29,282 bases of DNA from RBG-16-42-24 sp964396785 (lineage in GTDB: Bacteria; Patescibacteriota; Microgenomatia; UBA8517), in contig CAYNFU010000007.1 in assembly GCA_964396785.1 (NCBI GenBank), positions 1 to 29,282 on the forward strand, read 5' to 3'. Below are positions 14,591 to 23,223 of this stretch, piece by piece (position 1 is the first letter of the stretch; each line of letters opens with the position of its first letter). The position numbers and the translations under genes are program-made. The notes beneath the pieces were generated by a model. That model was not told the DNA's origin. It did not search any database and saw nothing but the letters and a program-made list of their open reading frames with translations.

Positions 14591-15898
14591 TCAAAAAAGA
14601 GTCCCTTGGTCAATAGGGGCCTCTTCCTCCCCAACTTTCCCTTCTTTCCAGATTTTTACCTTGCCAAAAACCCCGTCATAACCCGGCTCGATAACTATGT
14701 CACCTGAGCGGACTTTTGATATTCCCTCGGCAACTTTTGCTCCGGCGACTTTCTCAATCTCACTAACCTCGGTTGCAAGAAGCACTTTAAATTCGTTTCC
14801 TACACTCCCTATAAGCTGTTCATAGGCGTTTACGGCCTTCTGGCTACTAACTCCCGACCCCACCGCCTCACTTACTATCTCAAGAAGGGGTACCATCATT
14901 ACATACGGAGGCCTTTTGCCCTCTTTGTCCTTAATCCAACGAACACCGAACTTATCAACAGTGCTTTCCGTTTCAATCTCGACTCCACGAGATAACTCCT
15001 CTACTCTACTCATAACCCCAACCGTTAAACCCTTTCCACAGACTGGACAAATTGTCCCTAATTTCCTTGCGTCATTTGGGGAATAGACAACTTTGCAATT
15101 TCTGTGCCCCGTATAGTGGTATTTTCCCTCTTCGGGATAAAACTCGATTGTATATGAAATGTCCGCCCCATCCTCTCCCCAGACTGCCTTTCTTACCCCG
15201 TCATATGAAATCTCGGGCATTTCAAATACTGTCGCTTCTCTTCCTAATTTAGAAGGCGAATGCGCGTCACCAAAAGAAACTATCCTTTTACCAGTAATTT
15301 CACTTATCCTCCAGTTCATAGCAGGATCACTACTCATTCCGGTTTCGATGGCTGGAATTAGCTTTTCACTCTCTCCAAATGCATCTGAGAGTGAATCGTA
15401 CCCTCCGTTTGCTCCGTAAAACCCAAACCAGGGAGTCCAAATGTGGGCAGGAATAACAAGCGCCTTAGGATTTACAGCGAGGGCCGTTTCAAGAATTTGA
15501 GAAAGAGTTAGACCGACAATGGGACGGCCGTCGGAAAAAAGATTTGCCCCCATTGAAGTTAAATTCTGATTAAATTTGGTTACGTCCTCGAAAGTTGGCA
15601 GGTAGACCATGATGTGGATTCTTCTACCACGCCCCAAATGTGTGTATATGCAGGAAATCTCGCTTGAAAGTAGAAAGCGAGTTTTAAAACTAGAGTCTTT
15701 AAACTTATAAATACCTTCCCCAGCTTCATCAAGAAGTGCCGTTAACTCCCTCAGCCACATAGGGTGGGTAAAATCCCCCGTTCCAACCAGGTCTATCCCC
15801 TTTTTATCAGCCCAGGCGGCAATTGTAGGGATGACCATCTGGGAGGATACTGCCCGGGCGTACTTTGAGTGAACCTCTAAATCCGCAACCACCTTCAT
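14591..15898 (-). CDS. Endonuclease Q family protein (PHP domain)
   Basis: 435 residues. EndoQ cuts DNA 5' of deaminated bases (uracil, hypoxanthine) and is best known from Thermococcales and some bacteria. The N-terminal PHP-type metal domain shows DLEVHSKYARAVS (D6, H10), TGDFTHP (D42, H45), E80, H95, H152, ETGMSSDP (E185) and FGDAHSPS (D211, H213). A zinc-binding region (C268, C284, C287) follows, then a helical region and a C-terminal IVIEPGYDGVFGKV segment. The last five residues are QGTLF, resembling bacterial beta-clamp-binding pentapeptides. The ATG at 15898 lies 9 bases after TATAAT. It heads a leftward run with DUF4870 and pcm. Confidence 0.9.
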   Translation of the reverse strand: MKVVADLEVHSKYARAVSSQMVIPTIAAWADKKGIDLVGTGDFTHPMWLRELTALLDEAGEGIYKFKDSSFKTRFLLSSEISCIYTHLGRGRRIHIMVYLPTFEDVTKFNQNLTSMGANLFSDGRPIVGLTLSQILETALAVNPKALVIPAHIWTPWFGFYGANGGYDSLSDAFGESEKLIPAIETGMSSDPAMNWRISEITGKRIVSFGDAHSPSKLGREATVFEMPEISYDGVRKAVWGEDGADISYTIEFYPEEGKYHYTGHRNCKVVYSPNDARKLGTICPVCGKGLTVGVMSRVEELSRGVEIETESTVDKFGVRWIKDKEGKRPPYVMMVPLLEIVSEAVGSGVSSQKAVNAYEQLIGSVGNEFKVLLATEVSEIEKVAGAKVAEGISKVRSGDIVIEPGYDGVFGKVKIWKEGKVGEEEAPIDQGTLF

Positions 15899-15907
15899 GG
15901 TGCAAGG

Positions 15908-15936
15908 ATTATACTCTTACAAGAATTCGACTACAA
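15908..15936 (-). promoter_or_regulatory. Endonuclease Q promoter
   Basis: Read leftward: TTGTAG (15936-15931), 17-base spacer, TATAAT (15913-15908), 9 bases, ATG at 15898. The -35 sits in the 3' end of the upstream exchanger gene. No Shine-Dalgarno precedes the start, so a leaderless message is likely. Confidence 0.6.
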
Positions 15937-16894
15937 CGAAAATTGAATAAATAATTAGAAGCGAGAAGGCTTCCCAACGCTCGAGTTTCAACTTTGAGCG
16001 AATAAAGAACCAGAAAATGAGAAAAATAATAATAAATGCCGCAGCTGCAATAGCCGTTTTTTCAACCGCAATTATTTGAATGGGGTAAATTAAAGAGGTT
16101 ACACCCAAGATAAGGGTCGAGTTTGCAATGATTGAACCCAGAAGATTGCCAAAATACATTGAAGGCTCCTTATCCTCCAAACTCCTAAAGGAAAATGCCA
16201 GCTCCGGAAGAGTCGTTCCAATAGAGATAATTATTAAACCAACCAGAAATATAGGAATATCAGCGGCTTGAGCCAATTCTTTGGCAATTTTTACTATTAT
16301 ATCGGCGGACAGAAGAAGAAGTATTATCCCCAGAAAGAACTTGCCCCACTCCTTGGTATGGTTTACTTCAATATGGACATTCATAAATTTCCTTACAAAT
16401 CTTAGGAAGAAGCCGTCCTTTCTTATCTGATTGGCTATCTCAAGAAATCGAATCTTAAAAAATGAACTCGCGTAGCCAAGGTAAGTAAATACTAAAATCA
16501 GTCCATCTACCCTCGAAAGTCTACCATCAAGCGCAAGAATTAATGGAAAAATTCCAGCAATTGCCGCAATTGCCACCTCTTTTCTAATAAGTTCGCCGTG
16601 CACATTGACTCTCCCTACAATGAAACCGGATAAACCTGCAACTAGAGAAATATTAGCGATATTGGCACCCAATACGTTCCCGAAAGATAAATGAGGGGTT
16701 TCCTCAAGAGCCGATGTTATTCCAACGAAAAGCTCCGGAAAGCTCGTTGCAGCCGCAAGGAGTATTGAAGAGAGAACAAATACCTTGGTATGGGTTGTAC
16801 TGGATAGACGCCTAAGGGAAACAACCACCATATCGGCCGACTTAATCAAAAGAAAAGTGAAGATGAGTAGTAAGATTATTAATCCTGGAATCAT
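15917..16894 (-). CDS. Calcium/sodium exchanger (CaCA family, YrbG-like)
   Basis: 325 residues, about ten membrane helices in two homologous halves. The two alpha repeats are visible: SSILLAAATSFPELFVGI plus GNVLGANIANISLV (~42-85), and LIIISIGTTLPELAFSF plus GNLLGSIIANSTLI (~218-265). The paired TS-P-E and TL-P-E Glu residues coordinate the cation. Exchanges Ca2+ (or K+/Na+) across the membrane. Its ATG overlaps the stop of the upstream P-type ATPase as ATGA, so the two are made together, implying one cation-export unit. The ion cannot be proven from sequence. Confidence 0.92.
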   Translation of the reverse strand: MIPGLIILLLIFTFLLIKSADMVVVSLRRLSSTTHTKVFVLSSILLAAATSFPELFVGITSALEETPHLSFGNVLGANIANISLVAGLSGFIVGRVNVHGELIRKEVAIAAIAGIFPLILALDGRLSRVDGLILVFTYLGYASSFFKIRFLEIANQIRKDGFFLRFVRKFMNVHIEVNHTKEWGKFFLGIILLLLSADIIVKIAKELAQAADIPIFLVGLIIISIGTTLPELAFSFRSLEDKEPSMYFGNLLGSIIANSTLILGVTSLIYPIQIIAVEKTAIAAAAFIIIFLIFWFFIRSKLKLERWEAFSLLIIYSIFVVVEFL

Positions 16895-19317
16895 TGTTTA
16901 GCCCTTCTGAAAATAATTTTCGATACTTCAACCATTATAAACATAAGTGCCGAAAGACCTAAAGCGACAAGCCAATAATTTATTGGTAGAGAGCTTACGT
17001 CGAAAAACTGACGGGAAAAAGGAAATATAAAGGGAAAAGCCTGCAACCCAAACCCGGCCAGGACTGCGGCGATAAGCCATTTGTTGTCAAAAATGTTCCC
17101 CTTCCAAAAAGGAGTTGTTAAACTTTTTACCGAAAATACATAGACCAAAGAATTAATTCCAAGAGTGAGAAATGCAACACTTCTTGCCAGTTTTACGTCT
17201 CCACTACTTCTCAATACGTAGGTAAAAAACGCCAAAGCCAAAAGACCCGAAACAAGACTTACAATCCCTATCAATATTTTCATCCAATTGGTAACGACCC
17301 TTTCTTTCGGCGGCCTTGGGGGGTCCACCATTATCCCCTTTCTTTTAGGGTCAACTGTAAGGGCGAGTGATGGAAAACCATCCGAAACCAGATTTATCCA
17401 AAGAATTTGAACCGCAGTAACCGGAAGGGGCAATGAGACAATAATGGCAAAAGTAACGGTTACAATTTCACCAAAAGCGTCCGAAAGCAGGTAAAGAATA
17501 ATTTTTCTTATATTTTCAAAAATTCCCCTACCTTCCTCAACTGCCCCCACAATTGTGGCAAAATTTGAATCCAAAAGCACTAAATCCGCAGATTCGCGGG
17601 CTACGTCGCTCGCGTCCCCAACAACTATGCCTATATCCGCCTTGTTTATGGCTGGGGCGTCATTTACCCCATCCCCCATCATTGCAACTATTTCACCATT
17701 TTTCTTTAGAGCCTCTACAATTTTAAGCTTCTGCTCCGGAGTCGTTCTTGCAAAAAGCTTTATGTGTCTAACCGCCTCGGCAAGCTCCTCCACACTGAGC
17801 TTTTCGAGATCTTCTCCAAGAAGTTCCTCGGTCTCGGAAATCGACATGCCAATTTCTGTTAGAACCGCTTCAGCGGTATTTGCATAATCTCCGGTTATAA
17901 CTATTATCTTTATCCCCGCCTCGTTTGCTTTACTTAAAGCATCCCTCACCCCTGGTCTGACTGGGTCGGAAAACGAGAGTAAACCTATCCAGTTAAGGCT
18001 GCCTTTTACGTCCTCTTTACTTAATCTTTTGTTGCTGGAAGGAACTACCTTTCTGGAAAATCCTATGACCCTTTTACCCTCCTTGGTCAAATCCTCAATT
18101 TTCTGCATAATTTTTTCCTTTTCAGACTCTTTTATGTCCGACCATGAAAGAAGGGAGTCGGGGGCACCGCTGACGAATATTATATTTTCTCCTTTCTTCC
18201 ATTTGTTCAGGCTGGCAAAAAAACGCTCTTTTGATGAAAAGGGTATGCTATCGAGCCTTGGGTGCTCCTGAATGTAATCTTTTATATAGCCCCTTGCCCA
18301 CTCGAACGCGGCAATAACCAGCGGGTCGTCAAGGTCATTTGCTAATATTGCCTGCTTGGCTAGCTCAACCGTATCCCCAACCACGTCCGTTACGGTCATT
18401 TTTCCTTGAGTTAAAGTTCCTGTCTTATCAATGCAAATGGTCGTAACCCCACCCAAAGTTTCTGCGGACGTCAAGTTCCTAACCAGCCCATTTCTCCTTA
18501 AAATTCTCTGCATTCCAATAGCCAAAACTACCGTCAAAGAAACAATCAGGCCTTCGGGAATTGCGGATACTGCCAAGGCTACAGCGGTTTTAAAAATTTC
18601 TATTAAAGATTCTCCCGAGGCTAAACCTATTACAAAAACGAATAGGGTCAAAAAGACTACCAAGACAAGCAGCTGTTTACTAAAACGCCCGATCTGTTTT
18701 TTCAGCGGAGTATCCTCAGAGGTTTCCTGAACCCCCTCGGCAATTTTGCCAATTTGGGTAAGAGCCCCTGTAACTTGAGCCTCCATAGCACCCTGCCCAG
18801 AGGAAACAACCGTGCCCATATAAACCTTCTCATTATTAGCTTTAGAAGCTGGCTGGCTTTCCCCAGTAAGAATGGCTTCATTAATAAACATTCTGTTTAC
18901 GAAAACGAGCTTTCCGTCGGCCGGCACCTTCATTCCCTGGGAAAGAACTATTATGTCTCCGGGAACAACCTCGTTAGCACCAACTTTCTTCCTCTTGCCA
19001 TCCCTTACTACTTCTGCCTGGGGTGATACGAGACTTTTTAAGGCTGAGAGCGCCTTTCCGGCCCTCCTTTCCTGAAAAAAACCAAGAATTGTATTAATTA
19101 TCACTGCCATAGCGATGATTACTGCGTCGGAGAAGTGTTTTAGAAAAAAAGTCGCTAAACCTGCAAAAATTAATACGTAAATAAGAGGATTTTTAAGCTG
19201 AGATAAAAATATTGAAATATCACTCGGTGGGGGTTTTTCGGGAAGAATATTCGGGCCAAACTTAGAAAGTCTTTTCTCAACCTCTGCTGTCGTTAATCCA
19301 ATTTGCTCCGGCAGCAT
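16891..19317 (-). CDS. P-type cation-transporting ATPase (P2, Ca2+-type)
   Basis: 808 residues. Order: N-terminal cation ATPase domain, helices 1-2, actuator with TGES (~151-154), M4 AVSAIPEGL (E255, Ca2+-type PEGL), phosphorylation site CIDKTGTLT (D297), nucleotide domain, hinge GDGVNDAP, and M5-M10. The M6 segment NLVSDGFPSLALTVDP keeps the Asn and Asp of Ca2+ pumps. M5 keeps the SERCA-like Glu (SDAFGE) but lacks the nearby Asn of the first Ca2+ site. This resembles bacterial Ca2+ pumps that carry one ion; Mn2+ or Na+ cannot be excluded. Overlaps the exchanger by 4 bases. 23 bases separate it from the ligase upstream. Confidence 0.93.
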   Translation of the reverse strand: MLPEQIGLTTAEVEKRLSKFGPNILPEKPPPSDISIFLSQLKNPLIYVLIFAGLATFFLKHFSDAVIIAMAVIINTILGFFQERRAGKALSALKSLVSPQAEVVRDGKRKKVGANEVVPGDIIVLSQGMKVPADGKLVFVNRMFINEAILTGESQPASKANNEKVYMGTVVSSGQGAMEAQVTGALTQIGKIAEGVQETSEDTPLKKQIGRFSKQLLVLVVFLTLFVFVIGLASGESLIEIFKTAVALAVSAIPEGLIVSLTVVLAIGMQRILRRNGLVRNLTSAETLGGVTTICIDKTGTLTQGKMTVTDVVGDTVELAKQAILANDLDDPLVIAAFEWARGYIKDYIQEHPRLDSIPFSSKERFFASLNKWKKGENIIFVSGAPDSLLSWSDIKESEKEKIMQKIEDLTKEGKRVIGFSRKVVPSSNKRLSKEDVKGSLNWIGLLSFSDPVRPGVRDALSKANEAGIKIIVITGDYANTAEAVLTEIGMSISETEELLGEDLEKLSVEELAEAVRHIKLFARTTPEQKLKIVEALKKNGEIVAMMGDGVNDAPAINKADIGIVVGDASDVARESADLVLLDSNFATIVGAVEEGRGIFENIRKIILYLLSDAFGEIVTVTFAIIVSLPLPVTAVQILWINLVSDGFPSLALTVDPKRKGIMVDPPRPPKERVVTNWMKILIGIVSLVSGLLALAFFTYVLRSSGDVKLARSVAFLTLGINSLVYVFSVKSLTTPFWKGNIFDNKWLIAAVLAGFGLQAFPFIFPFSRQFFDVSSLPINYWLVALGLSALMFIMVEVSKIIFRRAKQ

Positions 19318-19340
19318 ATTATTAATGCTACCACATGAGC

Positions 19341-21035
19341 CTAAATCTTCTGCATCTCAAAAAGCTTTTTTAGCTCTTTTAAAGATGTTACATCGTTAGG
19401 ACTTTTTTCATCCCGAAATTTTATTAAACGGGGGAATCTCAACGCAAAACCTGCAGTATGTATGGGACTAACGGTTATTTCATCGGCCAAGATCTCAACC
19501 ACCAAAGAAGGTTTTGTCCAAGCATCGGGAACTAAATTTTTGTCGACTTGGTACTCACCAGGCATTTTACTAACCTCAAGGCTTCTTGACCTTTTATCAA
19601 GCTCCCTCCACTGCTCATCCTTCAAACCCGTTCCAATTTTTGAAGTCGTTTTAAATTTATTACCGTCTTTAACCCCAACTAAAAACGCTCCTACTCCAAA
19701 GCCTGCTCTTTTCCCTTTACCCCTATTTACACCCATGACTAGACAGTCTATGGTATCTGCTACCCCCTCTTCAGTAGTCTTTTTGTATTTGACCCAGTGA
19801 TAACCCCTTGCTCCTGCCTTATAGGGAGCGTTGATTTTCTTGATAAGGGCTCCCTCTAATCCTTCGCCAAGGTACTTTTGAATTAAATCCCTAATAACTT
19901 TTGCGTCTCCAGTAATTACCTGTCTCGTTATCTCAACGCCGTCAATTTTAGAAACAGTACTTTCTAAAATCTTTCTCCTTTCACTAAAGGGCAGGGATAA
20001 AAGGTTTTTACCGTCTTTATAGAGAATATCGAAGATGAAGAGTTTTAAGGGAAGGTTCTTTACTGCCGCCTCAATTCCATACTTTCTTTTCCTTTGTGAA
20101 GTTTCCTGGAAGGGCAGGAATTTTCCCGATTTGACGTCATATGCAATTGCTTCTCCGTCAAAAATGGCCGAGTCGACCTTAATTTTCTTTACAGCCGAAA
20201 CTATATCCGGAAACATATTTGTTGTGTTTTCCAAATTTCTAGAAAATATTATTACTTCCCCTTTTTTGATATGCACCTGGGCACGGAAACCGTCGTATTT
20301 AGGCTCAACAATCACCTTACTTCCAACTTTCTCTAGAATCTTTTCGGCAGAAGGAAGACGCTCAGCGAGTGATGGTCGGATGGGGGTCCCTGGTTCTGGT
20401 TCTACCCTTTTTAGCCCCGCTATCCCTTTCTCTTTTACTACTTTGGCAATCTTCCCAATATCCACAGTTACATTAAAAGCAGATTCAATTTCGGCTCTTA
20501 GGCTTTTGTCTCCTTTTTCCATAAAAGAAAGAGCGTCAAGTATTGTCATATCGGAAAATCCTAGTCTTAGATTCCCAATGGGAATTCTTGCAACAAACCT
20601 TACTGAGAGGGGGTCAAGTCCCGAAAGAAGCTCGGCGACTTGTACAATTTTTCTCTCCTGACTTCCCCCACCCCCCTCTTTTGCCATTGCCAAAAGTATT
20701 TCGTAGACGGATAAAACATTTGCGTCTCCCCCTTTTGCCTTGGCAAATTCTCCAGCGACAATCCCCAAATCTCCCTTCTTTTTAAATTCGCTTTTGACCT
20801 TTTCAATGCCAACTTCATATGCCTTGGCAATTGCTCTCATCATCATTTTTTCGGCGACGTTAAAGTCGATTCCGACGTGTGGGGGTGCAAGGGTTCCCAA
20901 GGCTAAATAAACTACTTTGTCTATTTCGAGAACGCTAGTTTTCTTAAATAAATCGGCTAGAATCTCTGTAATTTCATTTCGGGAGGAAGTTTTCTCTAAC
21001 TTCTCAAGATAAACCGCAAGTTCTCTAAATTTCAT
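19341..21035 (-). CDS. ATP-dependent DNA ligase, archaeal LigB type
   Basis: 564 residues, the length of archaeal-type ATP-dependent ligases rather than of bacterial NAD-dependent LigA. N-terminal DNA-binding domain (1-~210), PSLAERL, then the adenylation site VEPKYDGFRAQVH (K246), a FDGEAIAYD motif, EGALIKK and HWVKYKK (nucleotide-binding Lys residues), and a C-terminal OB domain ending in an RFPRLIKFRDEKSP signature. Seals nicks using ATP. Whether the genome also has LigA is not visible. TATAAT lies 8 bases before the ATG at 21035. Probable transfer from archaea at some point, inferred from family distribution. Confidence 0.94.
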   Translation of the reverse strand: MKFRELAVYLEKLEKTSSRNEITEILADLFKKTSVLEIDKVVYLALGTLAPPHVGIDFNVAEKMMMRAIAKAYEVGIEKVKSEFKKKGDLGIVAGEFAKAKGGDANVLSVYEILLAMAKEGGGGSQERKIVQVAELLSGLDPLSVRFVARIPIGNLRLGFSDMTILDALSFMEKGDKSLRAEIESAFNVTVDIGKIAKVVKEKGIAGLKRVEPEPGTPIRPSLAERLPSAEKILEKVGSKVIVEPKYDGFRAQVHIKKGEVIIFSRNLENTTNMFPDIVSAVKKIKVDSAIFDGEAIAYDVKSGKFLPFQETSQRKRKYGIEAAVKNLPLKLFIFDILYKDGKNLLSLPFSERRKILESTVSKIDGVEITRQVITGDAKVIRDLIQKYLGEGLEGALIKKINAPYKAGARGYHWVKYKKTTEEGVADTIDCLVMGVNRGKGKRAGFGVGAFLVGVKDGNKFKTTSKIGTGLKDEQWRELDKRSRSLEVSKMPGEYQVDKNLVPDAWTKPSLVVEILADEITVSPIHTAGFALRFPRLIKFRDEKSPNDVTSLKELKKLFEMQKI

Positions 21036-21043
21036 AGCAACCG

Positions 21044-21049
21044 ATTATA
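21044..21049 (-). promoter_or_regulatory. -10 box of DNA ligase gene
   Basis: TATAAT on the minus strand (it contains the TAA stop of the upstream gene), 8 bases before the ATG at 21035, no Shine-Dalgarno. -35 poor. Confidence 0.5.
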
Positions 21050-21248
21050 CACGCTGGGCAAGAAATGATGAAAAGAAAAAGTAGGCAAAAATTACAATTC
21101 CGATAAAAACGAGTCCGAAAAAGATGCTTATCACTCCTCCACCTTCTTCGTGTACTATCTTACTTACACCGTCCCCAAACAAGGTGAGGCCAAAAAGGGC
21201 GGGTAAGATAAGAATCATGTATAAAAATTGCGGGTCAGTTGGCTTCAT
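21045..21248 (-). CDS. Small membrane protein downstream of Fic
   Basis: 67 residues with two hydrophobic segments (~9-24 and ~38-62) separated by a short polar loop with VHEEGGG. No family recognised. Its ATG overlaps the stop of the Fic gene by 4 bases (ATGA), and its stop is embedded in the ligase -10 box. Coupling with Fic may mean joint function, but nothing else supports that. Confidence 0.7.
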   Translation of the reverse strand: MKPTDPQFLYMILILPALFGLTLFGDGVSKIVHEEGGGVISIFFGLVFIGIVIFAYFFFSSFLAQRV

Positions 21249-22309
21249 CGGTTTGCAATTACGTATCGGGAAGCCTTTGTGCTTCCTTCTTTTTTGACTA
21301 TATCTTTCTCGAGAAGGTCTTTCAGATCTCTAAGTATTGTGTCTTCTGACACCATATTAAAGACATTCTTTAACTCCTGCATTATGGCGCTTCCGTTTTC
21401 AGAAAGGTATTCAATTAGCTTCATTTGCCTCTCGGTTAATGCAACCTGCTGGCCTATTCTCATTCTCAGGCGACTATCGATTGAGAGTTTTTTAACCTTC
21501 TCTTTGATCTTAGCAAGCTCCACCGCAACAACCTCAGTAAAGTACTCAAGCCAACTTGTTAAATCCCTCTCCCCAATATCGGCAGATTGTTTATCAACCA
21601 AGGAGAAGGCTTTGTAGTAAGTACCCGGGTCTAAGTCAAAGTGCTCCTCAAATGAGAAAAAGCGCTTAATATTGTAGCCCTCGCGCATAAGCATTAAGTT
21701 TGCAAAAGCTCTTATGGTTCTTCCGTTTCCCTCGACAAAGGGGTGAATTGCCACAAGTACGTAGTGTGCAATTCCGGCTCTGATTATTGGATGAAGATCC
21801 TTACTTCCCTCATGATTCAGCCACTCCATAAAATCCTTTATCAAAAATGGAACTTCGGGTGAAGGAGGAGGACGAAAAATTACTTCCCGCGAACCCGCTT
21901 CTCTAATTACGACTTGGGTCGTCCGAAAGTTCCCAGATTTTTCCGGAGAGACAATTTTATTTACCGTTTCCTTATGAATATCCTTAAGCATCTCGGAATC
22001 ATATCCTCCCCTTTTTGCCGAAAGGTCATCCAAAAGTCCCATTACGTTTCTGTAGTTAATAATTTCCTGAATATCCCTCTCCCTAGCTGTAACTTCTGCT
22101 CCCTCTAATACCTGGCGTGTCTGTTCGATAGAAAGATCATTTCCTTCGATATGGGTTCCATGATAGACGGTACGGACGAATGCATCGGACTGAAACTGTT
22201 TTTCAAAATGAGGGACTAATGGAGCGTTTTCGATTACCTCTTTGGCGGCCTCAATTGCGCCTATATTTTTGAGGATTTTATTGGAAATAGTGAATTTTGG
22301 GGAGTACAT
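21245..22309 (-). CDS. Fic-domain protein with C-terminal winged helix
   Basis: 354 residues. Fic enzymes transfer AMP or other groups to protein hydroxyls. The active site is complete: IHPFVEGNGRTIRAF (H189 from the ATG; HxFx[DE]GNGRxxR). The N-terminal inhibitory-type motif is HGTHIEGND, close to [ST]xxxE[GN] with Gly at the first position, suggesting self-inhibition by a class II arrangement. The C-terminal ~70 residues (LTERQMKLIEYLSENG, VSEDTILRDLKDLLEKDIV) form a winged helix typical of chromosomal Fic regulators. The ATG at 22309 is preferred over a TTG at 22312. AATAAT lies 7 bases ahead. Target unknown. Confidence 0.93.
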   Translation of the reverse strand: MYSPKFTISNKILKNIGAIEAAKEVIENAPLVPHFEKQFQSDAFVRTVYHGTHIEGNDLSIEQTRQVLEGAEVTARERDIQEIINYRNVMGLLDDLSAKRGGYDSEMLKDIHKETVNKIVSPEKSGNFRTTQVVIREAGSREVIFRPPPSPEVPFLIKDFMEWLNHEGSKDLHPIIRAGIAHYVLVAIHPFVEGNGRTIRAFANLMLMREGYNIKRFFSFEEHFDLDPGTYYKAFSLVDKQSADIGERDLTSWLEYFTEVVAVELAKIKEKVKKLSIDSRLRMRIGQQVALTERQMKLIEYLSENGSAIMQELKNVFNMVSEDTILRDLKDLLEKDIVKKEGSTKASRYVIANR

Positions 22310-22316
22310 CAACCCA

Positions 22317-22344
22317 ATTATTGCAGAATTTGCGGAAAAAACAA
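22317..22344 (-). promoter_or_regulatory. Fic gene promoter
   Basis: TTGTTT (22344-22339), 16-base spacer, AATAAT (22322-22317), 7 bases to the ATG at 22309. Back to back with the rightward TATAAT at 22366. Confidence 0.5.
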
Positions 22345-22365
22345 TCGTGATTTGGAAAAAAAGAG

Positions 22366-22371
22366 TATAAT
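22366..22371 (+). promoter_or_regulatory. -10 box of squalene/phytoene synthase-like gene
   Basis: TATAAT 9 bases before the GTG at 22381, with no Shine-Dalgarno. No recognisable -35 17 bases upstream. Confidence 0.5.
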
Positions 22372-22380
22372 TCCCAAACT

Positions 22381-23223
22381 GTGCAGAAAGAAGCGATAAA
22401 CTATACGCCCGGAAGAGATAAATATCTATCGGCTAGGGTGCTGGAGGTACTTCCCTCCCTTTTCGGGGAAAGGGGTAAATTTGTGGTCGGTCTATATCAA
22501 TATCTTAGATGGGTTGACGACGTTATAGACGAAGGCCAAATTCCGTATCTCGAAAAATCACACTTTCTACAAAGACAGATGTCGCTTATTAAGGGGGGGC
22601 AGTCACGAGATGCAACAGAAATGGAAAGACACCTCACCCAACTCCCCTGGCGAGTAGTACCCCAAGATCAAGTGAGAACTCAAATCAATATTCTTCTACA
22701 CGCAATTGAAGAAGATATGGAACGTGCCAACCATTTAACGCCCAAAAAGACGAGGGAAGCGAGACATTCCAACTGGAGAACCATACATCCCTGCCTTACT
22801 GGAATAAACCTAATCTTAAATGGACGAGATATCAAGGCAACCACCGACTTTATGTCATTCATCGACACTTTTAATGACATCGCATCTCTTTCTGATTTAG
22901 AAGAAGATGCTCAACTAGGACTTTTTAACCTGCCCCTGAGCTTCGACGAAGTTCGATCCATTCAAGAGCTCCCCGAGCAAGAAAGACGACAAGCGTACTC
23001 GAGACTTATTTCAGAAGACAGATTTTACAAGGAAAAATCCAGAGTCTGGGGTAAATTTTTAAAACATATTCCTTCGGTTAACAAGGTAAACATGCCCGCC
23101 TGGCAAAAATTTCTGGTGATTTGTTATGCCTACGAAGTTTATGCGAAGTGGCATCTACGCGTTAAATATCCAAACTCCTTCCGAGCACAACTGGAACCTG
23201 ATCTGCCAAGTCATCCGCGTTGA
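22381..23223 (+). CDS. Squalene/phytoene synthase-like protein
   Basis: 280 residues. Head-to-head prenyl transferase fold: first Asp-rich motif in LYQYLRWVDDVIDEG (D46, D47, D50) and second in SDLEEDAQLGLFNLP (D172, D176), matching the two Mg2+-diphosphate sites of trans-isoprenyl enzymes. It begins at GTG. Similar to phytoene/squalene synthases but divergent, and no carotenoid or hopanoid gene is near, so the product is unknown. Its last 62 bases overlap the end of the convergent nnrD gene. Confidence 0.82.
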   Translation: MQKEAINYTPGRDKYLSARVLEVLPSLFGERGKFVVGLYQYLRWVDDVIDEGQIPYLEKSHFLQRQMSLIKGGQSRDATEMERHLTQLPWRVVPQDQVRTQINILLHAIEEDMERANHLTPKKTREARHSNWRTIHPCLTGINLILNGRDIKATTDFMSFIDTFNDIASLSDLEEDAQLGLFNLPLSFDEVRSIQELPEQERRQAYSRLISEDRFYKEKSRVWGKFLKHIPSVNKVNMPAWQKFLVICYAYEVYAKWHLRVKYPNSFRAQLEPDLPSHPR

